NCBI RefSeq assembly: GCF_024585165.1
Contig: NZ_CP029008.1
Coordinates: 744,001-808,000 of the forward strand
DNA length: 64,000 nucleotides
Source of the DNA: Bradyrhizobium sp. WBOS07
Lineage (GTDB): Bacteria; Pseudomonadota; Alphaproteobacteria; Rhizobiales; Xanthobacteraceae
Direction of reading: 5' to 3'
Below, in pieces: positions 1 to 7,887 of this stretch (position 1 is the first letter of the stretch; every line of letters begins with the position of its first letter). Below the pieces are notes generated by a model, which ran no database searches, was not told the DNA's origin, and saw only the letters and a program-made list of their open reading frames with translations. The translations under genes and the position numbers were made by a program.

Positions 1-753
1 ATCTTCCTGGCCTCGATCCCGATGCTGGTCGGCCTGTCCAAGGCCTATCTCTATTTCGACGTCGCCTTCGTCGTCGTCATCATCTCGCTCTTGCTGCAGG
101 GCTGGACCCTTGCACCGGCCGCGCGCAAGCTGCACGTGGCGCTGCCGCGCGCCGAGCGCGGTCCGCGCCGCGTCGAACTGGATCTGCCCGGCCAGCTCGA
201 GCAGCAGCTGGTCGGCTATCCGGTGCGGCCCAAGAGCCTGTATTTCCGCCGCGGCCTGATCCCGTCCTGGTCCAAGCCGACGCTGGTGATCCGCAACGAG
301 AACATCCTGACGCCGCTGGAGGCCGATCCGATCGCGCCCGGCGACTACATCTATCTGCTGGCGCCACCGGAGAAGGCCGAATCGCTCGACCGCTTCTTCG
401 TCGACATGCAGCCGAGCTCGGCGCCGGATCCGCATCTGCTCGGCGACTTCATGGTCTCCGGCGAGCACACGCTGGCCGAGCTCGCCGAGATCTACGGCGT
501 CCGGATCGGCGAGGACGAGGGCAAGCTGACCCTCGCCGATTTTTTCGACATCCATCTCGACCACGCGCCGAAGGAGGGCGCCGAGCTGCCGCTGGACGAG
601 ATCGTGCTGGTCGCGCGGAGCATCTCCGGCGGCCGCGTCAGCGTCGTCGGCCTGCGCCTGCCGGAAGAAGACGAGACGCCCCCGCCGCTGACGCGCGCGC
701 AGGCGCTGCGGAAGAAGCTCTCGGATATGTGGGCCTCGGTGGCGGGGGTCTGA
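1..753 (+). CDS. cvrA: Potassium/proton antiporter, CPA1 family, C-terminal part
   Basis: The reading frame is already open at base 1, so only about 250 C-terminal residues are present. They begin in hydrophobic sequence (the last membrane helices, ending near residue 40). A cytoplasmic region follows that resembles a TrkA-C/RCK-C regulatory domain (KPTLVIRNENILTPLEADP, then PGDYIYLLAPP) and a CorC/HlyC-type C-terminal domain (FMVSGEHTLAELAEIYGV, then LPLDEIVLVARSI). This order is typical of NhaP2/CvrA K+/H+ antiporters, which exchange cytoplasmic K+ for H+ and help control cell turgor and pH. The protein ends in an acidic, proline-rich tail. The antiporter call is firm from the C-terminal architecture; the ion specificity is inferred from the family. 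Confidence 0.8.
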   Translation: MFLASIPMLVGLSKAYLYFDVAFVVVIISLLLQGWTLAPAARKLHVALPRAERGPRRVELDLPGQLEQQLVGYPVRPKSLYFRRGLIPSWSKPTLVIRNENILTPLEADPIAPGDYIYLLAPPEKAESLDRFFVDMQPSSAPDPHLLGDFMVSGEHTLAELAEIYGVRIGEDEGKLTLADFFDIHLDHAPKEGAELPLDEIVLVARSISGGRVSVVGLRLPEEDETPPPLTRAQALRKKLSDMWASVAGV

Positions 754-759
754 CGCCGC

Positions 760-850
760 CGTAGGGTGGCAAAGCGAAGCGTGCCCACGCATTTGTTGCG
801 ATCGAAAGAGTTGGTGGGCACGGCGCAAGGGCGCCTTTGCCCACCCTACG
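760..850. repeat. Palindromic intergenic repeat, GTAGGGTGG family, copy 1
   Basis: The ends are inverted (CGTAGGGTGG and CCACCCTACG). An inner pair, GCGTGCCCACGC and GTGGGCACGGCGC, flanks an AT-richer centre. A second copy at 19249-19338 matches in the opposite orientation along almost its whole length. This copy sits between the convergent antiporter and modC genes, where the RNA hairpin could also act as a terminator for both. Confidence 0.85.
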
Positions 851-880
851 AAAGCGATCGCAAGGACGACGACGGAGTTG

Positions 881-1543
881 CTACGCCAGCACCTTCACCC
901 CGCCGAAACTCGTCACCCGCCCCTGCTTCAGCATCACGATCTGGGTGGCGAGCTGGCGCAGCTCGGCGGCGTCGTGGCTGACATAGACCATCGGCACGTT
1001 GGCCTCGTCGCGCAGCCGCACCAGGTAGGGCAGGATCTCGAGCTTGCGGCCCTCGTCGAGCGCGCCGAGCGGCTCGTCGAGCAGCAGCAGGCGTGGCCGT
1101 GACAGCAGCGCGCGTCCGAGCGCGACGCGCTGGCGCTCGCCGCCGGAGAGTTTTCCGGGACGACGATCGAGCAGGGCGCCGATGTCGAGCAGGTCGATGA
1201 TGCGCCTGTGCTGGGCGGGATCGAGCGCTAGGCCGTTCATGCGACGGCCGTAGTCGAGATTCTGCGCGACGTCGAGATGCGGGAACAGCCGCGCGTCCTG
1301 AAACACGTAGCCGATGCGGCGGCGATACGTCGGCACGTGGATTCCGGCCGCGATGTCGTCCACGGTTTCGCCGTCGATCACGATGGTGCCGCGGTCGGGC
1401 CGCAACAATCCTGCGATCATGTTGACCAGCGAGGTCTTGCCGGCGCCCGACGCGCCGAACAGGCCGATGACGCGGCCTTCGCTGGTGAAGGACGCCTGAA
1501 GCGAGAACTCGCCGAGCTTCTTCTCGACATCGACGCGCAGCAT
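881..1543 (-). CDS. modC: Molybdate ABC transporter ATP-binding protein ModC (short form)
   Basis: This is the ATPase subunit that powers molybdate import by ModB. The Walker A motif GASGAGKTS lies near residue 34, followed by a Q-loop (GYVFQDARLF), the signature LSGGERQRVALGRALL, the Walker B/D-loop LLLLDEPLGALD and the switch His in YVSHDAAEL. The ATG at 1543 is two bases after the modB stop, so the genes are probably coupled. The protein is 220 aa and stops soon after the switch region. Typical ModC proteins of about 350 aa add a C-terminal TOBE/Mop domain that binds oxyanion, and that domain is absent here. The palindromic repeat at 760-850 begins about 30 bp after the stop codon. The first 16 residues match the usual ModC start. 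Confidence 0.9.
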   Translation of the reverse strand: MLRVDVEKKLGEFSLQASFTSEGRVIGLFGASGAGKTSLVNMIAGLLRPDRGTIVIDGETVDDIAAGIHVPTYRRRIGYVFQDARLFPHLDVAQNLDYGRRMNGLALDPAQHRRIIDLLDIGALLDRRPGKLSGGERQRVALGRALLSRPRLLLLDEPLGALDEGRKLEILPYLVRLRDEANVPMVYVSHDAAELRQLATQIVMLKQGRVTSFGGVKVLA

Positions 1544-1545
1544 GG

Positions 1546-2241
1546 TCAATTCCCGTGCAGTCGCGCGGTGGCGCGGCGGGCAAACCATTCGGCGGATATC
1601 AGCGCGCCCAGCGCCAGCGCGATCGAGACGATCACCAGCCGGCCCGCCGCGGCGTCGCCGTCCGGCGTCTGGATCAGCGAATAGATCGCCGACGAGATCG
1701 TCTGGGTCTCGCCGGGAATGTTGGAGACGAAGGTGATGGTCGCGCCGAACTCGCCGATCGCCTTGGCGAAGCCGAGCACCATGCCGGCGAGCACGCCGGG
1801 CAGCGCCAGCGGCAGCGTCACGGTGAAGAACACTTTCCAGGGGGCGGCGCCGAGCGTCTCGGCGGCCTGCTCCAGCCGGCGGTCGATCGCCTCGATCGAC
1901 AGCCGCATCGGGCGCACCAGCAGCGGAAACGCCATCACGCCGCAGGCGAGCGCCGCGCCGGTCCAGCGGAACGAGAACACGATACCGAGATGGTCGGCGA
2001 GGAAGCCGCCGATGAGGCCGCGCCGGCCGAAGCTGAGGAGCAGCAGATAGCCGGTGACGACAGGCGGCAGCACCAGCGGCAGATGCACCACGGCATCCAG
2101 CACCGACTTGCCCCAGAAATCCCTGCGCGCGAGCAGCCATGCCAGCGCGATGCCGAACGGCGTCGCGACCAGCGTGGCGATGACCGCGACCCTGAGCGAG
2201 AGCAGGATCGCGGTCCATTCGGCGGGAGAGATCTCGAACAT
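1546..2241 (-). CDS. modB: Molybdate ABC transporter permease ModB
   Basis: This is the inner-membrane channel subunit of the molybdate importer. The 231-aa protein has about five hydrophobic segments and the permease coupling motif around EQAAETLGAAPWKVFFTVTL, which contacts the ATPase, followed by GEFGATITFVSNIPGETQT, which is characteristic of ModB. I chose the ATG at 2241 because MFEISPAEW begins a normal ModB N-terminus; the frame is open further upstream, but that part would overlap modA and does not look like protein. It lies 13 bp after modA and 2 bp before modC, giving a compact modABC operon. Confidence 0.92.
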   Translation of the reverse strand: MFEISPAEWTAILLSLRVAVIATLVATPFGIALAWLLARRDFWGKSVLDAVVHLPLVLPPVVTGYLLLLSFGRRGLIGGFLADHLGIVFSFRWTGAALACGVMAFPLLVRPMRLSIEAIDRRLEQAAETLGAAPWKVFFTVTLPLALPGVLAGMVLGFAKAIGEFGATITFVSNIPGETQTISSAIYSLIQTPDGDAAAGRLVIVSIALALGALISAEWFARRATARLHGN

Positions 2242-2254
2242 CAAGTGCTGAATA

Positions 2255-3055
2255 TCAGATTGTCGGGCTAACCAGGAACTTGAAGCCGTATTTTTCCAGG
2301 ATGGACTTGGCCACCGAGGAGCGCAGGAAGGCGAGATAGTCGCCGGTCCCGGCCTTCGCGATCGTGGTCGCGGCGACCGGATAGATGATCGCGGGATGCG
2401 AGTCCGCCGGGAAAGTGCCGACGATCTTGACGCCGGGCTCGACCTTGGCGTCGGTGGCATAGACGATGCCGAGATTGGCCTCGCCGCGCGCCACCAGCGT
2501 CAGCGCGGCGCGCACGCTCTCGGCCATCGCGAATTTCGCTTCGGCTGCCTGCCAGGCGCCGAGCTTCTCGAGCGCCGCCTTGGCATATTTGCCTGCGGGC
2601 ACCGACTTGACGTCGCCGGTCGCGACCCGGCCGTCGCCGGCGAGCTTGGCGAGGTCGAAGCCCCCGGCAATCGCGACGTTGTCGATCCTGGAATCCTTCG
2701 GCGCGATCAGCACGAGGCTGTTGCCGAGCAGATTGACTCTGGAAGGCTCGTTGATGGTCTTCCTGGCGATCGCGTAATCCATCCAGTCGGTGTCGGCGGA
2801 GACGAACACGTCCGCCGGCGCGCCCTGCTCGATCTGGCGGGCGAGCACCGAGCTCGCGGCATAGCTGACCGAGAACTTGACGCCGGTCCTTGCGGTGTAG
2901 GCGGCATCGACCTCGTCGAGCGCGTTCTTCATCGACGCGGCGGCGAACACGGTGATGGTCTTGTCCTCGGCTGCGGCCGGCGAGAGGGGGGCGGCGGCAA
3001 GGATCACGAAGGCGGGGATCACGAAGGCGGTGAGAAGTCCGGACTGGCGAAACAT
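2255..3055 (-). CDS. modA: Molybdate ABC transporter periplasmic binding protein ModA
   Basis: This 266-aa secreted solute-binding protein delivers molybdate (or tungstate) to ModBC. A signal peptide occupies about residues 1-29 (hydrophobic core, then LSPAAAED). The mature protein opens with ITVFAAASMKNALDE, the ModA signature that contributes oxyanion-binding serines. ASSVLARQIEQGAPADVFVSAD, GNSLVLIAPK and GEANLGIVYATDA follow, all typical of the family. It is the first gene of modABC. I see no obvious ModE box or molybdenum-cofactor riboswitch in the upstream 340 bp, most of which is a palindromic repeat. Confidence 0.93.
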   Translation of the reverse strand: MFRQSGLLTAFVIPAFVILAAAPLSPAAAEDKTITVFAAASMKNALDEVDAAYTARTGVKFSVSYAASSVLARQIEQGAPADVFVSADTDWMDYAIARKTINEPSRVNLLGNSLVLIAPKDSRIDNVAIAGGFDLAKLAGDGRVATGDVKSVPAGKYAKAALEKLGAWQAAEAKFAMAESVRAALTLVARGEANLGIVYATDAKVEPGVKIVGTFPADSHPAIIYPVAATTIAKAGTGDYLAFLRSSVAKSILEKYGFKFLVSPTI

Positions 3056-3395
3056 GGATGCGCTCCGTGCGAGCTCGCGCGCGCAGGCGGCGCACGCAAA
3101 TCTGGCGTTGATTGGGTCAGATGCGACGGGCGGACGCGCCGTTCCACGGCTCCACTTTGGCTTACGGCCAGCGTGGGATATCGCAGCAGCGAAGATAGCA
3201 GGCCAGGTCGGAAGGTCAAACCGGGCGCGTCATCCCGGGGCGCGCGTAGCGCGAGCCCGGGATTCATAGCCACAGGATTGTGTTTGGCGAAGACTCGGAG
3301 TGGCCGCCTCGCGTCATGACCACTTCTTGGGGGTATGGATCCCGGGCTCGCTTCGCGCCCCGGGATGACAGCGGTGGGCGAGGGGACAGCGTATC
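3056..3395. other. 340-bp gap between modA and mepA
   Basis: This gap lies between two minus-strand genes. The part next to modA (3056-3228) must hold the modA promoter, but no clear -35/-10 pair stands out. The remainder is the palindromic repeat at 3229-3371. No coding sequence is supported here. Confidence 0.6.
3229..3371. repeat. Palindromic repeat, GTCATCCCGGGGCGCG family, copy 1
   Basis: The left arm GTCATCCCGGGGCGCG...GCGAGCCCGGGAT is answered by the right arm ATCCCGGGCTCGC...GCCCCGGGATGAC. The centre contains CATAGCCACAG and the GGTATGGATCC motif. Copies with the same layout occur at 43191-43340, 46125-46270 and 49263-49380. Confidence 0.85.
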
Positions 3396-4340
3396 CTACG
3401 GCTTCGCATCGCCCGCGTGCAGCACCGCCCTGCAGGCCGCCGGCATCTGCGCCAGCGTCATCGGCGGCTTCGGTTTTGGCGGCTCCGGCGGCGGCTTGGG
3501 GTGCAGCACCGCGTCGGAGAACCAATAGGCGAGATCGGCGGGCTTGCAGCCTTCGTCCTCGGCCTGCGAGGGCTGGCCTTCGCATTCGCCGGCGCCGGCC
3601 GGGCAGCGCATGCGGATGTGGAAATGGTAGTCGTGGCCCCACCAGGGGCGGATCTTCGACAGCCATGCGCGGTCGCCCTTGGCCTCGCGGCACAGCGCCT
3701 TCTTGATCGCGGCGTTGACGAAGATGCGCTGCACCGCCGGCTCCCGCGCCGCATCGCGCAGCACCAGCACATGGCCCGGCGTGAACACTTTCGGATCGAT
3801 GTCGAGCCGGTCCTGGCGCACCATCATCACCGCCGACATGTCTTCGCGCTCCTCGCGCGAGAGGCGGCGGTCCGGCATCGGCGTCAGCCAGATGTCGGCG
3901 TCGAGACCGATCTGGTGGCTGGCATGGCCCGACAGCGCCGGGCCGCCGCGCGGCTGCGCGATGTCGCCGACCAGGATGCCCGGCCATCGCGCGTCCTTGT
4001 GCGCCTTGGCCGCGAGCCGCTTGATCAGCGCGATCATCTCGGGGTGGCCATAGCTGCGGTTGCGTGACAGCCGCATCACCTGCCAGTGATCGCCGTTGAG
4101 CGGCATCTGCTCCGCGCCGCCGATGCAGCCCTTGGTGTAGGAGCCGATGACATGGGCCGGTCCCTTGGACGGCAGCAGCTTGCGCGCGAACAGCTCCTTG
4201 GCGGCCAGATCCGGGTCGTTCGGATTGGCGAGCGGCGGCAGCGGCTTCGGATTCACGCTGCCCTTGTCCTGGGCCAGCGCGGTGCCGGCGGCCAGGGGGA
4301 CGAACCAGAGCAGGAGGAGGATGATGCCGCGGCGACTCAT
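3396..4340 (-). CDS. mepA: Penicillin-insensitive murein endopeptidase MepA
   Basis: This periplasmic LAS-type metallopeptidase cleaves the D-Ala-meso-DAP cross-bridges of peptidoglycan. The ATG at 4340 gives 314 aa with a signal peptide ending near residue 23 (GTALAQ/D). The zinc-site motifs are visible: GHASHQIGLDADIWL (first His and Asp) and DYHFHIRMRCP (HxH). Four or more cysteines (KGCIGG, MRCPAGAGECEG, EGCKPADL) fit the disulphide-bonded MepA fold. The C-terminus has a proline/lysine-rich linker (PKPPPEPPKPKPP) before a last short segment. The frame is open another 86 codons upstream, but that part lacks a signal peptide and was rejected. Confidence 0.9.
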   Translation of the reverse strand: MSRRGIILLLLWFVPLAAGTALAQDKGSVNPKPLPPLANPNDPDLAAKELFARKLLPSKGPAHVIGSYTKGCIGGAEQMPLNGDHWQVMRLSRNRSYGHPEMIALIKRLAAKAHKDARWPGILVGDIAQPRGGPALSGHASHQIGLDADIWLTPMPDRRLSREEREDMSAVMMVRQDRLDIDPKVFTPGHVLVLRDAAREPAVQRIFVNAAIKKALCREAKGDRAWLSKIRPWWGHDYHFHIRMRCPAGAGECEGQPSQAEDEGCKPADLAYWFSDAVLHPKPPPEPPKPKPPMTLAQMPAACRAVLHAGDAKP

Positions 4341-4753
4341 GCAGATGTCCTTATAGCCCAATGCTGCATCAGGGGTAAGAATGAGGCTGGAGCCGGCCGC
4401 CGGCTCGGCGCTGCTCGTTAAATCGCGTCTCGGGCCGGGTTTCTTAAGGCGGCAATAACCGTATCCTGCATTGACCAAAATTCGTGCGCAGCGCGAGGAA
4501 AATCCGCGGCTCGCATGCAATCGCGCCTGATTTCGGAACTGATACAAGCGCGCGCGCAATTTTGCATCAGGCCGACCAACGATTGCGGCTCCAGACACAA
4601 TGTGACCGCGCCTGCCGCCATAGCCACGCCGCGCAAACAGGCAGCAAGGTCCGCATCGCGCGGACCGCGGCCGGGCGAGATTACTTTTTTTTCAGACACT
4701 TGCCCCAAGACTTTTTCATTCAGGACTTGCGCGGGCGGGCGCGACGGGAACGA
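4341..4753. other. 413-bp divergent gap upstream of mepA and the EAL gene
   Basis: This gap separates two divergently transcribed genes, so it should carry both promoters. Open frames extend through it, but their translations are rich in Arg/His/Ala and match no domain. I see no strong promoter consensus, hairpin or repeat. A T-rich run lies near 4685-4695. Confidence 0.5.
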
Positions 4754-6964
4754 GTGAAGTTGGGTTTGAAGTCTCGAAAAGCAAAAAAGCGAAGGCAAGG
4801 CTTGCCTGCCCGGGCCGGCCGCTCGCCGCGCAAGCCGCGCTTCGCATGCGCACCGCGACCCCTGTCCGAACGCGACGAGGTCTTGCGCAGTCGCGCCGAG
4901 GCGGAGGCCGCGATCGCGGACGCGCGCAAATCGCATGAGCGGCTGCGCCAGGCCATCGACATCCTGCCGCAGGGCATCGTGTTCCTCGATGCCGAGGGCC
5001 GCTACGTCCTCTGGAACAAGAAATACGCGGAGATCTACAGCAAGACCGCCGATCTGTTCGAAGAGGGCGCACGTCTCGAAGACACGCTGCGCATCGGCGT
5101 TGCCCGCGGCGATTACCCGGAGGCTGTGGGCCAGGAGGACGCGTGGATCGCCGAGCGGCTGCAAAAACTCTATCAGCCCGGCGCGCGGCACGAGCAGATG
5201 TTGTCGGACGGCCGCGTCATTCTGATCGACGAGCGCTTGACCGATGACGGCGGCGTGGTCGGCCTGCGCGTCGACATCACCGAGCTGAAGCAGCGCGAAG
5301 CCTCGTTCCGCCTGCTGTTCGACGGCAATCCCGTCCCGATGATCGTCTGCGCGCTGGACGACGAGCGCATCCTCGGCGTCAACGATGCCGCGGTCGCGCA
5401 TTACGGTTACAGCCGCGCCGAGTTCGAGCGGCTGAAGATCCGCTCCTTGCAGGCCTTCGACAGCGAGCCGCCCTGGACCGCCGATCGTTCCAGCGAGGAG
5501 CAGGCCGGCCGCACCTGGAAGCACGTCAAGGCCGACGGCGCGCTGATCGACCTTGCGATCTATTTCCGCGAATTGACCTATGCCGACCGGCCCGCGGTGC
5601 TGCTGGCGCTGATGGACATCACCGAACGCAAGCGCGCCGAGGCGCGGCTCGCCTTCATGGCCCAGCATGACTCCCTGACCGGCCTGCCCAACCGCGCCTT
5701 GCTGCGCCAGCAGACCGACGAGATGCTGCTGCACACGCGGCGCAGCCCCGAGAAGGTCGCGCTGCTGATGCTGGGACTCGACAATTTCAAGGCGGTCAAC
5801 GACACGCTCGGACACGCGGTCGGCGACAAGCTGCTGCGCGGCGTCGCCAAGCGGCTGCGCTCGACCTTGCGCGAGGAAGACGCGCTGGCGCGGCTCAACT
5901 CGGACGAGTTCGCGATCGTGCAGAGCGGCTTGATGCGGCCCGAGGACGCGGTCGGGCTGGCAAAGCGCCTGCTCGAGGCCATCGCCGATCCCTATCTGCT
6001 CGACGGTCATTCCGTGGTGATCGGCGCCTCGATCGGCATCGCGATGGCGCCGGGCGATGGCGACGATTCCGAGAAGTTGCTCAAGAGCGCCGACATGGCG
6101 CTGTCACGCGCCAAGCAGGACGCGCGCGGCAGCTTCGCCTTCTTCGAGGCCGCTTTGGATGCGAAAGCGCAGAGCCGCCGCAAGATCGAGGTCGAGCTGC
6201 GCGACGCGATCCAGAACGACGTGCTGCGTCCGTATTATCAGCCGCTGATCGACCTCCAGAGCGGCCGCATCACCGGCTTCGAAGCGCTGGTGCGCTGGCC
6301 GCACGCCGAGCGCGGCATGGTCTCGCCCGCCGAGTTCATTCCGGTCGCCGAGGACACCGGCCTGATCAATCCGCTCGGCGGGCTGATGCTGCGCCGGGCC
6401 TGCCTCGATGCCGCGGCCTGGCCGGACGACGTCCGCGTCGCCGTCAATCTGTCGCCACTCCAGTTCCGCAGCGGCAATCTGCTCTCGATGGTCACGGAGG
6501 CGCTCAAGGGGGCCGGCCTGACGCCGCGCCGGCTCGAGCTCGAGATCACCGAGACGCTGCTCCTGGAAAAGAGCGCGCAGGTGCTGGCGACGCTGCATGC
6601 CTTGCGCGCGCTGGGGGTGCGCATCTCGATGGACGATTTCGGCACCGGCTATTCCAGCCTCAGCTATCTGCGCAGCTTCCCCTTCGACAAGATCAAGATC
6701 GATCAGTCCTTCGTTCGCGATCTCGGCGCCAATCGCGAGGCGCAGGCCATCATCCGCTCCATCGTCAGCCTCGGCAAAGGCCTGGGCGTCACCATCACCG
6801 CCGAAGGCGTCGAGACCGAAGCCGAGCTGAGCTGCCTGCGCGCGGAAGGCTGCCACGAAGGCCAGGGCTTTCTGTTCAGCAAGGCCCGGCCCAATGTCGA
6901 GATCGTCAGCCTGCTCGCCGCACAGCGCGGCATCGACGGCGATGACGCCGCGCTGGTGGCGTGA
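4754..6964 (+). CDS. PAS-PAS-GGDEF(degenerate)-EAL cyclic-di-GMP signalling protein
   Basis: This predicted soluble signalling protein most likely hydrolyses cyclic-di-GMP. The order is a basic N-terminus, a short coiled coil (about 45-65), a PAS-7-type domain (DILPQGIVFLDAEGRYVLWNKKYAEIY), a second PAS (LLFDGNPVPMIVCALDD, ending ALMDITERKRAEARL), GGDEF (about 305-465) and EAL (about 485-730). The GGDEF signature reads N382-S-D-E-F, so the two glycines of the cyclase site are lost and diguanylate synthesis is unlikely. The EAL domain keeps E510-A-L, NLSPLQF, ELEITE, MDDFGTGYSSL, KIKIDQSF, TAEGVET and EGQGF, so phosphodiesterase activity is expected. The GTG at 4754 is preferred because upstream codons look non-coding; the start is uncertain. 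Confidence 0.85.
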   Translation: MKLGLKSRKAKKRRQGLPARAGRSPRKPRFACAPRPLSERDEVLRSRAEAEAAIADARKSHERLRQAIDILPQGIVFLDAEGRYVLWNKKYAEIYSKTADLFEEGARLEDTLRIGVARGDYPEAVGQEDAWIAERLQKLYQPGARHEQMLSDGRVILIDERLTDDGGVVGLRVDITELKQREASFRLLFDGNPVPMIVCALDDERILGVNDAAVAHYGYSRAEFERLKIRSLQAFDSEPPWTADRSSEEQAGRTWKHVKADGALIDLAIYFRELTYADRPAVLLALMDITERKRAEARLAFMAQHDSLTGLPNRALLRQQTDEMLLHTRRSPEKVALLMLGLDNFKAVNDTLGHAVGDKLLRGVAKRLRSTLREEDALARLNSDEFAIVQSGLMRPEDAVGLAKRLLEAIADPYLLDGHSVVIGASIGIAMAPGDGDDSEKLLKSADMALSRAKQDARGSFAFFEAALDAKAQSRRKIEVELRDAIQNDVLRPYYQPLIDLQSGRITGFEALVRWPHAERGMVSPAEFIPVAEDTGLINPLGGLMLRRACLDAAAWPDDVRVAVNLSPLQFRSGNLLSMVTEALKGAGLTPRRLELEITETLLLEKSAQVLATLHALRALGVRISMDDFGTGYSSLSYLRSFPFDKIKIDQSFVRDLGANREAQAIIRSIVSLGKGLGVTITAEGVETEAELSCLRAEGCHEGQGFLFSKARPNVEIVSLLAAQRGIDGDDAALVA

Positions 6965-7236
6965 GCGGCGGTCGCCGCCTGGCGATGCCGATGTAAAGGG
7001 ACGCGCCGCTTTCTCCAACGTCGCAACACGAGGCCGAAACTCGAAGTCCGACCAAGGGGCGGACTCATGACGCCGGCTTGCTGACGCAAAGCCTTCGACA
7101 ATGGCGGACCTGAGGTCGGCCAGCCGAGTTGTGCTCCAGGAGAAGGTGTCCCCACCCATGTGCCGAGCACAAAATTCTTTCTCTGCGCGCTTGGTTGTTG
7201 GACAAGGGGGCGTCCGGTTCAGAGGGAGCACGACGA

Positions 7237-7818
7237 ATGTTTGGTAGGTCTGGCGGCACTTGGTTGAACGAGCCGAAGTCATGGTCCGAAAAGGAAAACC
7301 TCCTTGAACTGATAACGGACCAGGCCACTGACTTTTGGCGCGAGACACATTACGGCTTTATCCGCGATAGCGGACATTTCCTCGGTTTTGAGACGGGAGA
7401 TGCGTTCACGGCCGAACTTCGCATCCGGGCTGATTTCAAGGCGCTCTACGATCAAGCGGGCCTGATGGTGCGTATAGACGAACGTCGCTGGCTCAAGGCG
7501 GGGATCGAGTTTTCGGACGGGCGCGCCATGCTGTCGAGCGTGCTGACTGCGGGGCAATCGGACTGGGTAACAGCCCACTATGAGCACGACGCCAGTGACT
7601 TCCGATTGCGTGTCACGGTTGCGCATGGTGTTCTTCGTTTGCAGGCCTCGACCGATGGAAAGATGTGGCCTCTCATGCGGCTCGCGCCATTCGCGGAGAG
7701 TTCTTCCTATCTCGTTGGCCCCATGGCTTGCACGCCGGAGCGGTCGGGATTAGCGGTCGCCTTTTCCGATTTTCGGCTGGGGCCGCCGCTTGGCAAGGCG
7801 CTTCATGATCTGGGATGA
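7237..7818 (+). CDS. DUF1349 domain protein (concanavalin A-like fold)
   Basis: The 193-aa protein belongs to the DUF1349 family, beta-sandwich proteins related to a yeast protein described as a regulator of enolase. Family-like stretches are the opening TWLNEPKSW, GDAFTAELRIRADFKALYDQAGLMVRIDERRWLKAG, and the late YLVGPMACTPERSGLAVAFSDF. There is no signal peptide or membrane helix. The start at 7237 follows a good ribosome-binding site (GAGGGAG near 7222-7228), although the frame is open from 7129. No enzymatic residues can be assigned, and the cellular role is unknown. It converges with the MFS gene at 7888. Confidence 0.8.
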   Translation: MFGRSGGTWLNEPKSWSEKENLLELITDQATDFWRETHYGFIRDSGHFLGFETGDAFTAELRIRADFKALYDQAGLMVRIDERRWLKAGIEFSDGRAMLSSVLTAGQSDWVTAHYEHDASDFRLRVTVAHGVLRLQASTDGKMWPLMRLAPFAESSSYLVGPMACTPERSGLAVAFSDFRLGPPLGKALHDLG

Positions 7819-7887
7819 GGAGCACAAGCGAAAGCGGGTTGACGTCCGCCCGCCAAGGCAAACTGGCGATGTCCTCGCTCGTTGAAA

